64,000 bases of DNA from Thalassia testudinum (lineage: Eukaryota > Streptophyta > Magnoliopsida > Alismatales > Hydrocharitaceae), in the NCBI GenBank assembly GCA_037157565.1, contig JAZHRO010000063.1, forward strand, positions 86,890,001 through 86,954,000, read 5' to 3'. The notes beneath the pieces were generated by a model, which saw nothing but the letters and a program-made list of their open reading frames with translations, did not search any database and had not been told where the DNA came from. The translations under genes and the position numbers were made by a program. The number at the start of each line of letters is the position of its first letter. Positions within the stretch are counted from its first letter, which is position 1. Shown piece by piece: positions 1 to 10,809 of the stretch.

Positions 1-1292
1 GGTGGTTTTTAGATCCACATTTGGTGGATCAAAAAATTGAATGCATCTTGGTTGTTATTTTTAGCAACCAAGGCAACAACACATGGTAGAGAGTTCTAGA
101 GAACTCTAGGCTAGGAATTTTTGTGTAGATGGCATGTGTGGGTGTGTGTGGGTCGAAACCTAGGTGGCTAGGTTGATTAGGTTAGGTTCTATTGGGTTTA
201 GGTCAAGGTAGGTCTCAAATTAGAGTAGTAAACCCTAATTCATTAATGTAAAATCCAATTAAACTTGATACAAGTTTAATTGGATGTGTGAAACCCTAAT
301 TGAGAGTAAAATAACTCAATTAAGGTAGTTTTAGGTCAATTGGACTCTCACTGAGTACAATTGGACAGTGTGTGCTGAGATCAGGGCTTAATTGGACTCA
401 ATGAGTCCAATTGAATAGGCTAATGGAATTGACTAAGATCCAAGTCAATTAGGTTTAGTGAGAACTTAATTATGTCCTTAGGGAGGTCTATAGGTGATGT
501 CCTACAGTTTGGGTACCTTAATTTAGGTTCCTATGGGGTTGGAATTGGGTTTATGGACTTAGGAATTCAAGATCCAAGCTTGAATTCAAAAACAAGAACT
601 AGAGAGTAGTTCCAGATGTCTGACAATAGTGTTAAATGTCTTAAAATGAAAAGTTAGATGTCCAGACTTTTTTCCTGGACAACCAAACAGAGGCTGGAAA
701 GAATTAAGGTTTTGTCTACAGAAATTGGACGTCCAAACCAAGTGTCTGGACATCTTAAAATGCTGTAGAAGTGGGTTTTAGGTGCACGGGTTGTGGCTAA
801 GGGTTTTGGACGTCTTATAACTCATTTGGACATCCAGATAGAGGCTTGAAATAGGGTTTTAGGGCTTCCTGTGGTACAGTGACCGAATCTAAGGGTGGCT
901 AAGGCTTAGGGAAGCTTCTAGGCTATCCTAGGACTAGGATGGACCTAAGTTCTTCGTAATTTACTGCTTTATTCCTGCTAAAGAGAATAGCATACCTCAA
1001 CCCCTTACATTATTGTCTACTGCATCTTATTCTTGGTCTTCCGCTCTAGCTCTGCTGCAACTCTGGCTTCAAGTCCAGCTTCAGATCTAGTCTCAGATCC
1101 AGCTCCTAAGCTTCTTATTTCGTGCAATTTGTATAATGCACCTAATTAGTATATTATAGCATTATTCTATGCATAGCTATAGGAGGAACAATAAAGATGC
1201 AAATAATACTTATGCATGCATGAACTACCCTAACTTATGCTAAGTCCTAGCCTAATTCTGGATAATTAAGAGCTATGATTGCTATGCAATCA
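1..1292 (-). mobile_element. Partial LTR of family E Ty3-like retrotransposon, inverted
   Basis: Read on the minus strand this begins at 1292 with TGATTGCATAGCAATCAT and follows, with moderate divergence, the first 1.3 kb of the LTRs at 52392 and 59771. Shared landmarks are the terminal TGATTGC, the AAATTCATGCATGCATAAG-like stretch, the GACGTC-type palindromes (about 600-860) and the paired short inverted CCAATT/AATTGG words. The remaining roughly 0.9 kb of the LTR lies left of the window. No polypurine tract adjoins position 1293, so this is either a 5' LTR or a solo LTR, inserted into the reverse transcriptase region of element F. Its TSD cannot be checked. Confidence 0.85.
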
Positions 1293-1990
1293 AACACCGC
1301 CACCAAGAAGGACCATTTTTCGCTCCCATTTTTTGATCAAATCATGGAGCAATTAGCTGGACATGTTTACTATTACTTTATCGTTGGTTATTCCATCTAT
1401 AATCAAGTTGCAATCCATCCTGAAGATCAGGAAAAAACTACTTTCACTTGCCCCTTCAAAATCTTTATTTTCCGGTAGATGCCCTTTGATCTGTGTAACG
1501 ACTTACGACTTTTCAAAGGTGTATGCTTGCGATATTTTCAAATTTGGTAGGTGAATGTCATGAAGTTTGTGGATGACTTCTCTATTTTTGGGGACTCCTT
1601 TGATTTATCTTAAAAATCTTGAAAGGGCACTCAAAAAATGTATAGAAGTTAACTTGGTCCTCAGTTGGGAGAAAAGTCAACTCATGGTCTAGGAAGGTAT
1701 CGTCTTGGGCCATGTCATCTCTAAAAAAAGAATTGCGGTAGATCATGCCAAAATTGATGCTATCTCTAAACTCCCACAGCCCACTACTATCTAATAGATC
1801 CGATCTTTCTTGGGGCATGTGGGCTTCTACCGCCATTTCATCAAGAATTTTTTCCAAATCTCCATGCCCTTAAGTCAATTACTCACCAAAGACTGGCCTT
1901 TCAATTTCACAGAACAATGCCTAGAGAGCATTAATCATTTGGAGAAGGATGTCACTGAGCACTAATTTTATAGAGACCTGACTGGAATTG
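1293..1990 (+). pseudogene. pol: Ty3/gypsy reverse transcriptase fragment of element F
   Basis: Conceptual translation across several stops and frameshifts gives the plant Athila-type RT. It enters at TKKDHFSLPFFDQIMEQLAG (from about 1298), continues through EDQEKTTFTCPF and MPFDLCN (about 1478), the catalytic FVDDFSIFG (about 1564), then a GIVLGHVISKK-like block (about 1690) and LPQPTTI (about 1770). SQLLTKDWPFNF (about 1870) is the connection toward RNase H. The catalytic VDD pair survives, but frame changes near 1490-1560 and many stops make it dead. The N-terminal fingers and everything upstream were removed by the family E insertion at 1292. Function is assigned from motif order; no enzyme is expected. 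Confidence 0.9.
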
Positions 1991-2461
1991 TCCCTTTGAA
2001 TTAATGACAGATGCCTTTGATTTTGCTGTGGGGCCATTCTAGGGCAATGTATTGACAAGAAGCCTGTTGTGATCTATTATGCTAGTAAAACCCTAGATGC
2101 ACAATGAAATTACATGGTAACCAAAAAAGAACTTCTTGCCATAGTTTTTGCACTTGAAAAATTCTACTCATATCTATTGGGCTCACATGTCACTGTTTAT
2201 ACCGATTACTCAATACTCAATTATCTGCTGAACAAGAAAGATGTGAAACCTTACTTCATTTGTTGGATCTTGCTGCTCCAAGAATTTGACATGGAAATCA
2301 AGGATAAGGCAGGGTTGCAAAATGTAGTGGCTGACCAACTCTCTCATCTTATGATGAATGATGTGTTGACCCCTCCAGATGTTTTCCCTGAGGAGACCAT
2401 TTTAGCTGCCAATACCCTCCCCTGGTTTGCACCAATTGCAAACTATCTAGCAATAGAATGA
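1991..2461 (+). pseudogene. pol: RNase H domain of element F pol
   Basis: Translation shows ELMTDAFDFAVG (about 1998; the Asp is the first RNase H acidic residue), then VIYYASKTLDAQ, a stop, then an open stretch from 2114: KKELLAIVFALEKFYSYLLG, HVTVYTDYSILNYLLNKKD, ILLLQEFDMEIKDKAG and NVVADQLSHL. This is the typical Ty3/gypsy order E..A..ALEKFR.YL / YTDHS.L.YL / QEFD / N.VADHLSR. A 115-residue piece is still open, the best-preserved part of this pol. It would degrade the RNA strand of the RNA/DNA hybrid during reverse transcription. The lost frame upstream and stops downstream make it non-functional. Confidence 0.92.
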
Positions 2462-3715
2462 ATCCCTGTTGATTGGCCAAAAACCAAATGTGATAAGTTC
2501 TTTATTGACATTAAATATTATTCTTGGGAGGGGCCCGACCTTTTCCGCATCTACGCTGATCAAGTCATTCGTCGGTGTGCTTGAATTAGAATTTCATGAT
2601 ATTTGGACACACTGTCATTCAATGGCCTATGGTGGTCATTTCTTGGGCAAGAAAATTGTAGCTAAAGTCCTCACTTCTAGATTCTTTTGACCAAGCTTGC
2701 ACAAAGATGCTCACTCTTTTGTTCGGTCCTGTCTGTGTTGCCAGAGCATTGGCAACATGACTCGAAAGGATATGATGTCCCTGAATCCAATATTAGAGGT
2801 TGAAATTTTTTATGAATGGGGCATTGACTTCATGGGACCATTCATCAACTCATGTGGGTATTTATACATACTACTCATAGTTGACTATGTATTGAAATGG
2901 ATTGAACCAATACCCACATGCACCAATGATCACAAGGTTGTTGATTTCATTAAGAAATTTTTTTTTTCGTGATTCGACATCCCTAAGGCCATCACCAGTG
3001 ACGAAGGATCACATTTCACCCACTCTCAATTTCGTTACCTATTATCTAAATATCGAGTTAACCATAAAATTTTCACTCCTTACCACCACTAAACAAATGT
3101 CTAGGTAGAAGTTTCTAACTACGAAATTAAAAATATTTTGCAAAAAATTGTTATATCCGATTGAAAAGACTCGTTTAATAAATTGGACGATGTTTTCTAG
3201 GCCTATCGTATGGCTTTCAAAACCCCTCTTGGCATGTCCCCATTCCATCTAATTTTTTGAAAGGCATGTCATCTCTCGGTAAAACTCAAACACAGAGCTT
3301 TTTAGGCAATCAAACAATTAAACATGGATTTATTTGAAGCCAATAAACAATGGAAATTATAATTAACTGAATTGTAAGAATTACATAATTTCTCTTACGA
3401 AAATACATGGATTTATAAAGACCAAACAAAGAAATTTCATGATAAATATATCATTCAAAAACATTTTGATATCAATCAGCGTGTTTGGCTTTTCAACGCA
3501 TGTTTACGCATTTTTCCTTGTAAACTTAAATCCAAGTGTACTGACCCATTTATTATCCTCAAAACTTATCCATATGTCATAGTTGACCTTTTTGATCCAC
3601 AAATGAGTACTACCTTTCAAGTCAACAGCCAATGTTTAAAGCCCTACTTACACAATTCCTCGAATCTCCCATCCAACACTACTGATTTAATTGACCTACC
3701 TTCTAATGATCACTG
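2462..3715 (+). pseudogene. pol: Integrase of element F pol, decayed
   Basis: The HHCC zinc-binding part is visible as HDIWTHCHSMAYGGHF (about 2598) and FVRSCLCCQSIGN (about 2717). The catalytic core follows: GIDFMGPF (about 2821, first Asp), ITSDEGSHF (about 2990, second Asp) and VEVSNYEIK (about 3107, Glu). The C-terminal part shows FQVNSQCLKPYL (about 3619), like the FKVNGQRLKPY end of Athila integrases, and terminates near 3715. There are numerous stops and a T9 run at about 2959-2967 that shifts the frame. Ty3 order (integrase after RNase H) is clear. It would insert cDNA into the genome; this copy cannot. Confidence 0.92.
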
Positions 3716-4581
3716 ATGCACTTCACGCCTAGCTGAATTGCTTAAAAGATAGCACTAGATGGGAGGTAACCCATCATTTTTTCTGCTTTTCATCCTTCAT
3801 TTTATTTTTAAGGGGTTTTGATTATCCTAATTCTGAACGCCTTCACCAAGGCGATTTCTTTTCCCTTCTCACTGCATGAGGACATGGCATATCTTAGGCA
3901 TGGGGGTGTTTTCAAATTTTGGCAATCAATTTAGGATTCTCAAAACCTAAAAACATTCAAATTTTTGTTTCATTTTACATGCATACCCAAAAAAAATAAA
4001 TAAATAAAATAAAATGTTCAAAACTTTTTGTGGAAATTTTGAAATTGGGACAAAGGGTGAAGATTCATCTTAAGGTACAATGGGATTTAATCTTTAACAA
4101 ACTAGGGATTAAGATGCAGATTTGATGGTTAGAATCTCTGGGTCTATTTTAGACTAGATCAAGTATCCTCCTCTAAATTTCACCTAAACTCATGATGACT
4201 CAGGTGACTTGATTTCCTTTTGTGATCTGGAAAATACTTGGCTTAATTTTCGATCCAAAAACTTGTGACCCTTGAAAAATTCTTGTGTCATATTTCACAC
4301 ACAAAGCAAGCACCTAAAAACATTTAAAAAAAGAAATTAGAAAAGCCTTTTGTTTAGTCTTAGTAAAATCCCAAGAAGATGATTGGTTTGAGTTCCCACC
4401 GTTGAGGAGGAAAGTGCCTCGTTTAAGGACACGATGTGAACATGTTACCGCCTCGACGCTGCTCTATATCCATATTTCATATCTTTAGATGGAGCATAAA
4501 GCACAATTTTGCAGCTCAAGTGCCTTGGACAATGCTTTACCCATAAAGTAGGAGCAAGAGCTTGAGTTCGCTTGGAGCGCC
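3716..4581 (+). other. Element F 3' untranslated region, first part
   Basis: No coding signal. Just after the pol stop comes GATGGGAGGTAACCCATC (3758-3775), matching the GGGAGGCAACCC box I know from the gag-pol end of Athila/Ogre elements. At about 3869-3913 lies GAGGACATGG followed by TTAGGCATGGGGGTG, an internal polypurine motif that recurs in elements A, B, J and E. The rest is A/T-rich filler. The segment ends with GCGCC (4577-4581), the left target-site duplication of G. Confidence 0.7.
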
Positions 4582-6227
4582 TGATAGACGACTTTTCGCT
4601 TAGCGTTATAGTATTTAAGTGGTGGAAAAATTGACTAATCAAAAACAATGAAAATAACCACTCGTAGAAGAGCGGGTCGTGTCCACAGGGAGGCAATGAT
4701 GCAATCAATACTTAATTATTTAATGTTATTTCGAATAGTGCGAAATCCCTTTTCAAATCGGACATAAAATGCGAAGGAAAGTTGATTTGCAATAACCTAA
4801 AATGTTAAGGGTGTAAGTGCAGTTTTCCCTCATAGAAATCCTCAATAAATTTAAGATGAATTCATGTAGTTTTCACTTGATGTGTAATAAAAACAATTAG
4901 TACTTAAGCTAAGCCAAAAATCAACCTTTAAACTAGTTAATATCAATACCATGCAATTAAGAAGAACTATGAGTGTTTGAATGCAATTCTGCCACAATAT
5001 AATAATCAAAAAATCAAATTGTTGGCAATGGCATTGAATGTAGTTTCTAATTAAGATAAAAACAGAGCTTTCCTCCTCTCTCCTCCTCGCGAGAGAGAGA
5101 GAGAGAACCGCGGGGGTCGATATGAGGCTCAAGAGGACGGCGAGGTCGAGAGCTTTCCAACGGTGGCAGCGGTGGCGGTGGCTGGAGCTCCGGCCTGTGG
5201 AGCAAGAGGGCATAGCTGCTATTGCAGCTGTTCGAGTGGGCACACGCGTGCGCTGGTGCGCAGGCAGAGAGCTCCTGCAGGCTGCGGATGCAGGGAGGAG
5301 TGTCATGGCGTGGATGCACGCAGGCAGAGAGTGCCTGCAGATGGCGGTGGAGCATGCTTGTAGATGGGCGGTGGTCTGCAAGAAGGTGGAGCGGTTGGGG
5401 CGCGCTGGACGAGAGGCGCGGGCTTGTGCGTGAGCGCTTGCTGTGGAGTGGGGCTGCAGGGGTGCGTGAGCGTGTGGTTGGAGATCTGCCTGCAGCAGGA
5501 GGAGCTGGTGATGGCGCTACCTGTGGCTTGGTGGCTTGGTGGATGCTGCAAGGAGGCGCAGCAAGGGAGAGGCACGCTGGCTGAATTGCTACGCCTGGCA
5601 GTGGTGAAGGCGCACAATGCCTTCAGGAACTGGATGGAGCGGCTGGAGAGGCAGGTGTGCCTGCAGGCGCGGGTGGCTGTGCGGCTGTGGGGTGAAGGCG
5701 GGTGGTGCAGGGATGCGCTGGAGGATGGATGGGGTGATGGCGCTAGAAGGGAGGATGCGCCTGCGGGCGCGGCCTGGCATGGACGCTGGAGATGGGTGCT
5801 TGGCGCACAGTGCACGTGATGGGTCATAGGGTTTGCCCTTTCCACGGTGAAGCAGTTCCCCGTGAGGGGGAAAGATACCTTCCTCTCTCCTCGCCTCCTC
5901 TCTTTAACTCCTCCCTTGCACGTGAGTTCAGGGATTTTCCCAAATCCTTAGTCACAGTTGTTCAGAAAGGCGGCGGAAGAGAAGATTACCCCAATGTTCG
6001 GCGGGGGAGGGGGAAAGAGTTGCGATTGTTTGGGGAAATTTATCCCCCCACCCTTGCTCTTTGTGTATTTTATTACCTGCACATAAAAATAATAAAATCA
6101 TTAAGTTATAGAATGTTATCATGAGGTGTACAATTATTCTATAACTTAATTGCCATTATTAACATACCTAAACTATGCGATTAAATATTCTTAGGCTTAA
6201 TATTAGTCCATTTTAATGGACTCATCA
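4582..6227 (-). mobile_element. Solo LTR G, inverted, TSD GCGCC
   Basis: Bounded by TG at 4582 and CA at 6227 and flanked by a perfect 5-bp duplication GCGCC (4577-4581 and 6228-6232). On the minus strand it starts TGATGAGTCCATTAAAATGG, the same start as LTR I at 32427. Near its 3' end is a CCTCCCTGTG..ACGACCCG stretch, the U5-like signature seen in most LTRs here. No primer site or polypurine tract adjoins it, so it is a solo LTR left by LTR-LTR recombination. Its middle (about 5080-5860) is GC-rich and repetitive and produces long spurious ORFs on both strands; (GA)n lies at 5091-5106. Confidence 0.9.
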
Positions 6228-6777
6228 GCGCCCCTTTACACTACATTGTGTTTTGGGGTTTTGAGCTCTTGGGTGGTGTCTTAGATAGTGCTATCTCAAA
6301 GTGCTGGCGCTAGAACCCCCTCAAGGATTGGTAACAGGAATGATGATCCCGACACATTTGTTGTGGGATTAAGCTAGAATAAGCATGGGGGAGGAAAAAA
6401 AAAGTTCCAAAAACATGACCTTATAAATGTTGTCAATCACAAGCACTAGCACAAGGTTTTAAAAGATTATACAACTTGCGAATCAGATTCAAGAGCCAAA
6501 GAAATCCTAACCACAAAATAATTTCGAGTCATTTGAATTAATAAGGAGTTAATTAGTGAATTTTTGAAGGATACATTAATCCCAATTTACTTAATTTTTT
6601 GACCCAAAAAGGAATCCTGATATTTATCTTTAAGAAATCCCATTCCTTTCAAGTTTTAATCAACCAAAGTCTCGTGATCTCCTTTCAATCAAAAGTAAAA
6701 AAATTATCCTTTCCCAAAGAATCCATTTTGTGAAAATTATTTTGCTAAGAGACTACCAAAAGATAACCATGGGGGTA
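6228..6777 (+). other. Element F 3' untranslated region, second part, with polypurine tract
   Basis: Begins with the right TSD copy of G. Around 6268-6320 it holds GTGCTATCTCAAAGTGCTGG, resembling the 38-bp units of element A (14758-14904). The end is the polypurine tract AAAAGATAACCATGGGGGTA (6758-6777) immediately before the LTR start TGATAG at 6778. The same spacing (GGGGGTA then TGAT) is seen at the B 3' LTR (21388). No coding potential. Confidence 0.75.
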
Positions 6778-7415
6778 TGATAGAAACTAGTTTATCATCA
6801 TTCTTCTGCTCTAAAACAAATCTAGCTCTTAGGGTTTTAACTTTGCAAACGGGTTTTCGAGCTGCATTTAGGCATCACTTAGGTCAGTCATGCATTGCAT
6901 AGTTTTTGGTATTTTTAACACATTTATTTGAGTGCTAGGGATGAATAGATTACCAGATCTCTAAAATCGTAGCATTCAGGAAGGCAGCAGGTGAAGAAGC
7001 TCATTCCAGCTGGATCCAGCTTATCTCAACTGGATCCTAGTTCATTCTAGCTGCATCAACTCATCTTTAGCTCCATTCAACTCATCTCAGCTAAATGGTT
7101 GTTTAATTTGGTTCACCTCAACTCCATTTAGCTCACCTAAGCTGTGGTAGCTTAAACTAGCACAAGACAGTTGATCCTAGCTCCATTCTAACTCCTCCAA
7201 CTTAGAATAGTTCACTAGAAAATCAACCTAACTAGGACTAGCTATTGTCATCAACTAGCTAGACCTAGTTAGCTAAAGATGATCTCAACCAGCTTAGGCC
7301 AGCTCAAGTCCCGCTCTCAGAGGCTCAACTCAACTCAACTTAGTTGAGCTGAGCTACTTGACCTAAGCTAGCTACTCAAGCCAGCTAGGTAATCTCTGGG
7401 AAGACTAGTCCCAGC
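6778..7415 (+). mobile_element. Type C LTR (3' LTR of F), piece 1, with AGCT-rich tract
   Basis: Starts TGATAGAAACTAGTTTATCA right after the polypurine tract. It matches the second C-type LTR at 28933 (TTATCATCATTCTT, CTAAAACAAA, TAGGGTTTT, GCATTTAGGCAT). From about 6985 it becomes a tract packed with the tetramer AGCT in phrases such as CAGCTCA and CTCAACT. It is cut at 7415 by D; CCAGC (7411-7415) is D's left TSD. Confidence 0.8.
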
Positions 7416-10093
7416 TGTTGGTCGACGATAGAGGATTTTCAAGATGCGTTCATTGTAGTATACTCCTAAATCTCACAACAAATCATTTAAATTTATAAAC
7501 TCAGAATCTAAAAGGAGTCCAAGGTCATTCGCAGGGAGCAAATATGGAATTCACACATTGATCTTCATTTAAAATAGATGAGCAAAATCAATTGATCATA
7601 ATAGCAAATATTTAATGAATGAAAATCGATCAAGTTGATATTCAAAAGATCATGAGATAAAAAGAATAAAGAGAATCTAAAAAGTGGTGATTTGGATCAC
7701 CAATTAGGTCCTCTAATTAAGCATGCATCTCATATTCAAATAATCAAATAGTATCTCAATCAACTTAATCAAATGTTAACTTAGTACTTAAATAACTCAA
7801 TAATGGTCCTCAATTAGATTAGATCAGACATTACGAGTATAGCATCAAGTGCCTTAAGTGTCAATAGAACACAATGCCTCACAGAAGGCACACAAGCACA
7901 AGGCTCTTGAGAGAGCCTTCTTCTTCTTTAGAACCTTCCCTTCCTCAAGCATAGGGCACGGCCAACACTTCAGAGGCTAAGTGTTGAGAGCCTCTCCTCT
8001 TTAGGACAGGGGCACAAGGATAGCATAGCAAAAACATCCCCCTCCTCTTAGAAATCTCTCCTTTCTCTCTCTCAAACCTAGGTCTAAACGGGTATATGGT
8101 CGGGTATTCGGGTCTTGAACAGGGACTAGGCCTACGGGCGTGTGTCGCAGGCGAGGAGTGGATGTGTATAAGTGAAGCAGGGACCTGACCACCGTGTGCT
8201 TGGGCAGAGAACAAGAGGCACAAATTCCACTTAAAGGTCATCGCACGCACATCAACTGACGATGTGGGACTATTGTCCCCCACCTTCTTTGCATGAATGT
8301 TGTAGCCAATGCTTCCTTCAATTGATGGTGCTCTAGTTGTTGTGAAGCCCAATTGAAGCAACATATGGTGTCCTGAGGCAAGTCTGCAACACCTAGAGTT
8401 AGAGGTAGCAGTGATAGCAGTCGAAGCACTACTAGCAAGGGTGGAGAGAGATGGCAGTGATGGCAAGCTTTGGTCGAAACCTGAAACACACATATGGGCT
8501 CAAAAGCCCTAGTTAAATGGTCCAAGAGCATCGCCAAGTGATGGCGAAGGTGCTCGTGGTTCTTGTATGGCGTGGGGTAGCGTATAGTGGTTGGCCAGTG
8601 TCAGAATCGATGACCAGATGCGTGTGTGTTTGGGGGAGTTATGAGGTGAGTGACTGATGAAATTGGGTGAGGGATTTTGAAGGTGGTGGTATGGCAATGC
8701 TAATGGAGGTGGTGGCATGGTGTTTGGTGGCTTGTGGCATCGACGGAGGCCTCACCGAAGCTTGGCCGACTGTGGAGAAGATGGAGGGGTAAAGGGCAAA
8801 CAATGGGTCAAATTGAAGTGGGGAAGGAGTGGTTCTAACCTAAAGGAGAGAAAGAGATTGGCCTAGTCTAAGGGATGAAAGGGAGGAAGTTGGCGCTAGC
8901 TAGGATGATGAAGTCTCTGGTGGGTTAGGACGACAGCAACGATGAGGAAGGCGACTACTGCTATGGCTGGCGAGGAGTGAAGAAATGTGAGGAAGGTTGT
9001 GTTGCTCCCAATTTGGCTGTTGGGAGGTCGTAGGAAGACAGGGGAGGAGGCCCGTCGAAGCTGGTTGGAGGAGGTCGGAGGGAGAGATCTTAGTGAGGAA
9101 ATGCGGCCAATCCAAGCAAAGGAGTTAGGTTTTGCAATGGGGAAGCTTTTATAGAACTCCAGCAGAGCTCTAAATAAGGAAACAAGCCCACAATGGCTTG
9201 TTCTTGACACAAGAAATACCCACTGATCTCATGGGTTTGCTAGAGCAATAAGATGCGATTTGGAACTCCAAATTACCTTTAGATGATTCCTCGCGATGTG
9301 AACACCAATCCCACCAAATTTGGTGGGATTTGGTGCTGATTTGAGTAGGATTAGGAGTTAGCAAAGCCACCCTGGAGGTCGGTTGACCTCCAATGGTTGT
9401 AGGGATTGTTTTATGAAAAAGATGAACTTAGGGACCAATCTGCATGGATTTCAAAAGTTGAGGGGCTAATTGAGAGAGAAAGAGTCTAACTAGACTAAAA
9501 TGCAAACTAGTCCATGATGAACTCTGATTGAGCCCAAATTTTGGTACAAACCTAATTTTGACCCAAGGAATCTAGTGGTGAACTTGGATTTGAGTTTTGA
9601 TCAAGTTTGACTGGGCAATTAGTGTAGAAATCCAAATTATGGTAGAACTATGTCTAAGACTTTGTTTGAGGTCAAAATGTGTTTTAAAGGTCAAATCAAG
9701 AATACCAAACCTTAGGGAATATTTTTTTTATGAATTTTAGAAGATTTAGATGAATTTTATCTTGACCATAGCCTCAATCATTTATGTGGGTCTGAAATTA
9801 GCCTTTTGGGTGCTGTATCAGTTTTCAAAATGCGTGGAACCCCATTTCTACTTGTGTGGACCCTCTTATTAGACTTTAATGTTTATTATACCTTAGATTA
9901 ACCCCTGGAAAACCTCGTGGTTACTCTACTTTCATTATATAATGTTAAAACTGCAGAATTAGCCCTGATTTAATGTATTCCTCTCAGAATGGATGTGCAA
10001 GGAATTATGGCACTCAGGCGACTATGTAGGAGCATTTGTCACCTGATTCTGATTAATTAAAGCTAGTTATGGCTCATGATGATGTTTTCATCA
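7416..10093 (-). mobile_element. Solo LTR D, inverted, 2.68 kb, TSD CCAGC
   Basis: TG at 7416 and CA at 10093 lie between perfect CCAGC copies (7411-7415, 10094-10098). On the minus strand it begins TGATGAAAACATCATCATGA, and about its first 550 bp (10093 down to about 9540) follow the LTR of element A. Its last 150 bp (7416-7560) resemble the end of A's LTR (AGTATACTACAA, GCATCTT). Between lies about 2 kb that A lacks, including a minus-strand TATAAAAG at 9146-9153. No internal domain remains. ORFs in 7945-9370 are on a non-coding LTR and are not called. Confidence 0.85.
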
Positions 10094-10180
10094 CCAGCTC
10101 ATATCAGCAGAAGCCAGTTCATCTTATCTTGGCTTAACAGCTAACAAAGAAAAAGTAAGCTAAGCTAGCAAGATAGCTCC
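10094..10180 (+). mobile_element. Type C LTR, piece 2
   Basis: Eighty-seven bases between D and A that continue the C LTR. CAGCAGAAGCCAGTTCATCT and the AACAGCTAACAAAG phrase align with 29611-29665 of the second C LTR, where the sequence is uninterrupted. This shows D and A are separate insertions into one LTR. It ends with GCTCC (10176-10180), the left TSD of A. Confidence 0.8.
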
Positions 10181-10788
10181 TGATGAAAACACCATCATTA
10201 GCCATATATAGCTTAGTTAGTCATATTCCATTGATAAATGCTCCTACATAACCGCTAGAAAATCGTAATTCATAGCAAATCCACTCTGAGAGATAAATAG
10301 TAAAATAGTGATAAAACTGCATTTTTAACAGAATATCCTAAATGCAGAATAATCACGGGGCTTCCTAGGGATTTATTGATGGTCAAATGGTCATAAATAT
10401 CTAATAAGTGGGTTCATGCAGAATGAAATGGGTTTTCACATGTTTCAAGAATTAAATGACATCTGAAACCCTAAAAGCAGACTCGCTTAATTCACTGAGG
10501 TTCTGGTAAGGATAAAATTCACCTAAACCTTCTAAAAATCATAGAAAAATATTCTCTTAGGCTTGATATGCTTGATTTGACCATTAGAACCCAATTTGAC
10601 CTAAAATAGAGTCCCAGATAGATAGTTGTCCTGATTTGGGTTTCTACGCAATTTACCCAGTCAAACTTGGTCAAAACCTAAATTCGACTTCACTTTTAGA
10701 TAGTCGAGTTATAAGTATTATTTGTTTGAGTGTATTTATCCCATACTACAAGGCATATCTTAAACAAAGACTAATTCACACCTCAACT
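10181..10788 (+). repeat. 5' LTR of element A (608 bp)
   Basis: Starts TGATGAAAACACCATCATTA and ends CCTCAACT just before TTTTGGCG. It pairs with 23188-23790. No convincing TATA box like those of the other families is seen; the LTR resembles D with its central 2 kb removed. Confidence 0.9.
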
Positions 10789-10791
10789 TTT

Positions 10792-10809
10792 TGGCGTAGT
10801 TGCCAAGGA
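10792..10809 (+). promoter_or_regulatory. Primer binding site of A (tRNA-Asp type)
   Basis: TGGCGTAGTTGCCAAGGA, three bases after the LTR end, matches the tRNA-Asp complement TGGCGCCGTTGCCGGGGA at 14 of 18 positions. This is where the priming tRNA would pair for minus-strand synthesis. Confidence 0.8.

Noticed and set aside
5122..5845. Overlapping long ORFs on both strands near 5.1-5.8 kb
   Set aside because: A GC-rich repeat tract in solo LTR G; open in many frames at once, with no conserved protein wording.
7945..8718. Minus-strand ORFs (up to 182 codons) in 7.9-8.7 kb
   Set aside because: Inside the TSD-bounded solo LTR D; no domain and no partner copy.
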